A stretch of DNA of 7,217 bases from Solirubrobacterales bacterium (GTDB taxonomy: Bacteria; Actinomycetota; Thermoleophilia; Solirubrobacterales; 70-9), in assembly GCA_030152805.1 (NCBI GenBank), contig JASLIG010000113.1, positions 1-7,217 of the forward strand, in the 5' to 3' direction. The first letter of the stretch is position 1. Every line of letters begins with the position of its first letter. Both the position numbers and the translations under genes were made by a program. Positions 5,574-7,217 of this stretch are shown in pieces. Under the pieces are notes generated by a model. It was not told where the DNA came from, ran no database searches, and saw nothing but the letters and a program-made list of their open reading frames with translations.

Positions 5574-6192
5574 CGGGCCCTCCCGGCAGCGGGCGCTTCT
5601 CCAGTGCCTTCGCGGGCAGCACCGCCTCGCCGGCCCGCAGTTGCTCGATCGCCGTCGCTGCCTCGGCCGCCTCGAGTGGGCCGAAGTAGCGCTCGTCGAT
5701 CGAGGCCATCGGCGCGATGTCGCAGGCGCCCAGGCACTCGAAGCCGGTGACGAAGAACTCATCGTCGTCGCCGGCAGCGGCCCGGAAAGCGTCGAGCAGC
5801 TCGTCGCCCCCCCGCATCCAGCAGCTGATGTTGGTGCACACCGCCACCTTGTGGGTGCCAACCGGCTCGGTGTGCAGAAGGTCGTAGAAGCTCGCCACCG
5901 ACTCCAAATAGGCCGGCGTCACCCGCATCACCGCGGCGGCCTGTCGAATCCCTTCCGGAGTACACCAGCCGTAGAGCCTCTGCACTGCCCAGAGCGCCGG
6001 GATCGAAGCCGATTTCCGGTCCGGATACCGCCCCATCAACGTCTCGATCTTCTCCCGCAACTCGGGCGGACATCCAACCTCATGAAGCTCGGGAATCTCC
6101 TCTGGCGAGCGATCGGGCACGCGCCCCTCGGTGATGGCGCGATCCACCGGAAGGTCGGGATTGCTGATGCCTGGGCCGTCTACGGGGCTCAT
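5566..6192 (-). CDS. nuoE: NADH-quinone oxidoreductase subunit E ([2Fe-2S], thioredoxin-like)
   Basis: NuoE is the 24-kDa-type subunit that pairs with NuoF in the NADH dehydrogenase module and carries the off-path [2Fe-2S] cluster N1a. The 208-residue protein has an N-terminal helical region, including YPDRKSASIPALWAVQRLYG (56-75), then SVASFYDLL (98-106). The thioredoxin-like domain carries the four ligands Cys119 and Cys124 (CTNISC) and Cys153 and Cys157 (ECLGAC). The first roughly 30 residues and the Pro/Gly-rich end (EKRPLPGGPDA) are weakly conserved tails. The ATG at 6192 overlaps the nuoD stop as ATGA, and a GGGTGGGG tract (6200-6207) lies 7 bases upstream. Its 3' end overlaps the nuoF start by 8 bases. 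This tight packing fits stoichiometric, coupled translation of the NuoE-NuoF pair. Identification is firm. Confidence 0.96.
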   Translation of the reverse strand: MSPVDGPGISNPDLPVDRAITEGRVPDRSPEEIPELHEVGCPPELREKIETLMGRYPDRKSASIPALWAVQRLYGWCTPEGIRQAAAVMRVTPAYLESVASFYDLLHTEPVGTHKVAVCTNISCWMRGGDELLDAFRAAAGDDDEFFVTGFECLGACDIAPMASIDERYFGPLEAAEAATAIEQLRAGEAVLPAKALEKRPLPGGPDA

Positions 6193-7217
6193 CGATCGAC
6201 CCCACCCAGGATCGGGTCGAGCATCCCCAGCGAGCAGATCATGTCGGCTATGTAGCTGCCCATCGACATGTCCCGGAAGGCCTGCAGGTTGACGAAGGAG
6301 GGATCGCGGAAGTGGACCCGCGCCGGCTTCGCCGAGCCGTCGGCCAGCACGAAGCAGCCGAGCTCGCCGCGAGGGCTCTCGATCGCGTAGTAGATCTCGC
6401 CGGGCCCGACCCGGTAGCCCTCGGTGACGAGCTTGAAGTGGTGGATCAGCGACTCCATCGAGGTCGAGAGCTCCGAGCGCGGCGGCAGCACGTACTTGCG
6501 GTCGTCGGCGATGAAGGGGCCTTCGGGGAGCCCGTCGAGCGCCTGCTCGATGATCCGCGTCGACTCGACCATCTCCGCCACCCGGACCCGGTAGCGGTCG
6601 TAGTTGTCGCCGACCGTCCCGACCGGGATCTTGAAGTCGAACTTGGGATAGGCGAGGTAGTCGAAGGCCTTGCGCAGGTCCCAGGGCTCGCCGGCGGCGC
6701 GCAGCAGCGGGCCGGTCACGCCCAGCTCCAGCAGCCGCTCGCGCGGGACGACGCCGGTGTCCTTGGTGCGTGAGAGGAAGACCTCGTTGCGGTCGAGCAG
6801 CGCCTGGTACTGGCCGACCCGCGCCGGCATGTCCTTGATGAAGGAGCGCAGCTTCGCCTCGAAGCCGCGGGGGATGTCCTCGATCACGCCGCCGACCTGG
6901 AAGTAGCGAGTGTGCATCCGCTGTCCGGTCGCCATCTCGAAGAGGTCGAGGATGCGGTCGCGCTCGCGGAAGCAGTACCAGAGCATCGAGATCGCGCCGA
7001 GGTCGAGCGCCGTCGTCCCCAGCCAGACCAGGTGGGAGTGGATGCGGTTGAGCTCGAGGAAGATCACCCGCAGATGCTTGGCCCGCTCGGGGATCTCCAG
7101 CTCGATCAGCCGCTCGACCGCGCCGCAGAAGGCCTCCATCTGGAAGAAGTAGGAGACGTAGTCCATCCGCTCGACGAAGGGGATGACCTTCCAGTAGCTC
7201 TTGTCCTCGCAGGACTT
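6189..7217 (-). CDS. nuoD: NADH-quinone oxidoreductase subunit D (quinone-site 49-kDa-type), 5' end outside window
   Basis: NuoD forms the quinone-reduction site with NuoB and descends from the large subunit of NiFe hydrogenases. The last 342 codons are visible and the N-terminus, which carries the family's conserved quinone-site histidine loop, is cut off. The visible part starts KSCEDKSYWKVIPFVERMDY. By eye, its SYWK tyrosine aligns with the quinone-contacting Tyr87 of Thermus Nqo4. Further landmarks are ELNRIHSHLVWLGT, TRYFQVGGVIEDIPRGFE, VTGPLLRAAGEPWDLRK, ESPRGELGCFVLADGS and the C-terminal RDPSFVNLQAFRDMSMG ending LDPILGGVDR, all typical of the family. An internal ATG at 7166 is not the true start, because the frame and family similarity run on to the window edge. 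It is not a NuoC-NuoD fusion as far as can be seen. The stop overlaps nuoE as ATGA. Confidence 0.97.
   Translation of the reverse strand, partial: KSCEDKSYWKVIPFVERMDYVSYFFQMEAFCGAVERLIELEIPERAKHLRVIFLELNRIHSHLVWLGTTALDLGAISMLWYCFRERDRILDLFEMATGQRMHTRYFQVGGVIEDIPRGFEAKLRSFIKDMPARVGQYQALLDRNEVFLSRTKDTGVVPRERLLELGVTGPLLRAAGEPWDLRKAFDYLAYPKFDFKIPVGTVGDNYDRYRVRVAEMVESTRIIEQALDGLPEGPFIADDRKYVLPPRSELSTSMESLIHHFKLVTEGYRVGPGEIYYAIESPRGELGCFVLADGSAKPARVHFRDPSFVNLQAFRDMSMGSYIADMICSLGMLDPILGGVDR

Noticed and set aside
4131..5750. Long plus-strand open frame antisense to nuoF/nuoE (539 codons)
   Set aside because: Its composition is rich in Arg, Ala, His and Val with no recognisable domain. It runs through both intergenic hairpins and opposite the conserved nuoF motifs, as expected of a GC-driven shadow.
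5574..5861. 96-codon upstream extension of nuoF
   Set aside because: It overlaps nuoE in another frame and encodes Arg/Ser/Pro-rich sequence unlike NuoF. The ATG at 5573 has a good Shine-Dalgarno and matches the family start.

Overview
The window holds the middle of a respiratory complex I (NADH:quinone oxidoreductase, NDH-1) operon, all on the minus strand. Transcription runs from high to low coordinates in the order nuoD (5' end cut by the window) - nuoE - nuoF - nuoG - nuoH - nuoI - nuoJ (only the first 16 codons are in the window). The high GC content, frequent GTG starts, the separate nuoD gene and the style of the proteins suggest a high-GC actinobacterium. Solirubrobacterales/Thermoleophilia is my best guess from general resemblance, not a demonstrated placement.

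Layout, in transcription order. NuoD (7217-6189) is the quinone-site subunit. NuoE (6192-5566), NuoF (5573-4299) and NuoG (4159-1649) form the NADH-oxidising electron-input module. All the expected flavin, NADH and iron-sulfur motifs are visible, including the extra N7 cluster of NuoG. NuoH (1652-651) is the membrane subunit forming the quinone chamber. NuoI (590-48) is the 2x[4Fe-4S] connector carrying electrons to the quinone site. NuoJ starts at 48. Electrons pass NADH -> FMN (NuoF) -> Fe-S chain (NuoF, NuoG, NuoI) -> quinone at the NuoB/D/H interface. The D/E, E/F, G/H and I/J junctions overlap, as expected for translational coupling. No promoter or intrinsic terminator is visible, and there is no gene-free stretch longer than about 140 bases.

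The unusual content is a set of long palindromes unrelated to complex I function. Two lie inside the nuoG reading frame (1958-2033 and 2731-2853). Each has perfect 26-bp arms, is read through in frame and adds a low-complexity peptide in a linker. Two related hairpins in tandem (4177-4213 and 4249-4285) fill the nuoF-nuoG gap and differ by a compensatory base-pair swap. A fifth hairpin (605-647) fills the nuoH-nuoI gap. The two gapped gene junctions are exactly the ones that carry palindromes. The set looks like dispersed, REP-like or Rickettsia-palindromic-element-like repeats, some tolerated inside a coding sequence. This is the best candidate in the window for something not yet described; whether the elements recur in the genome cannot be seen from here.
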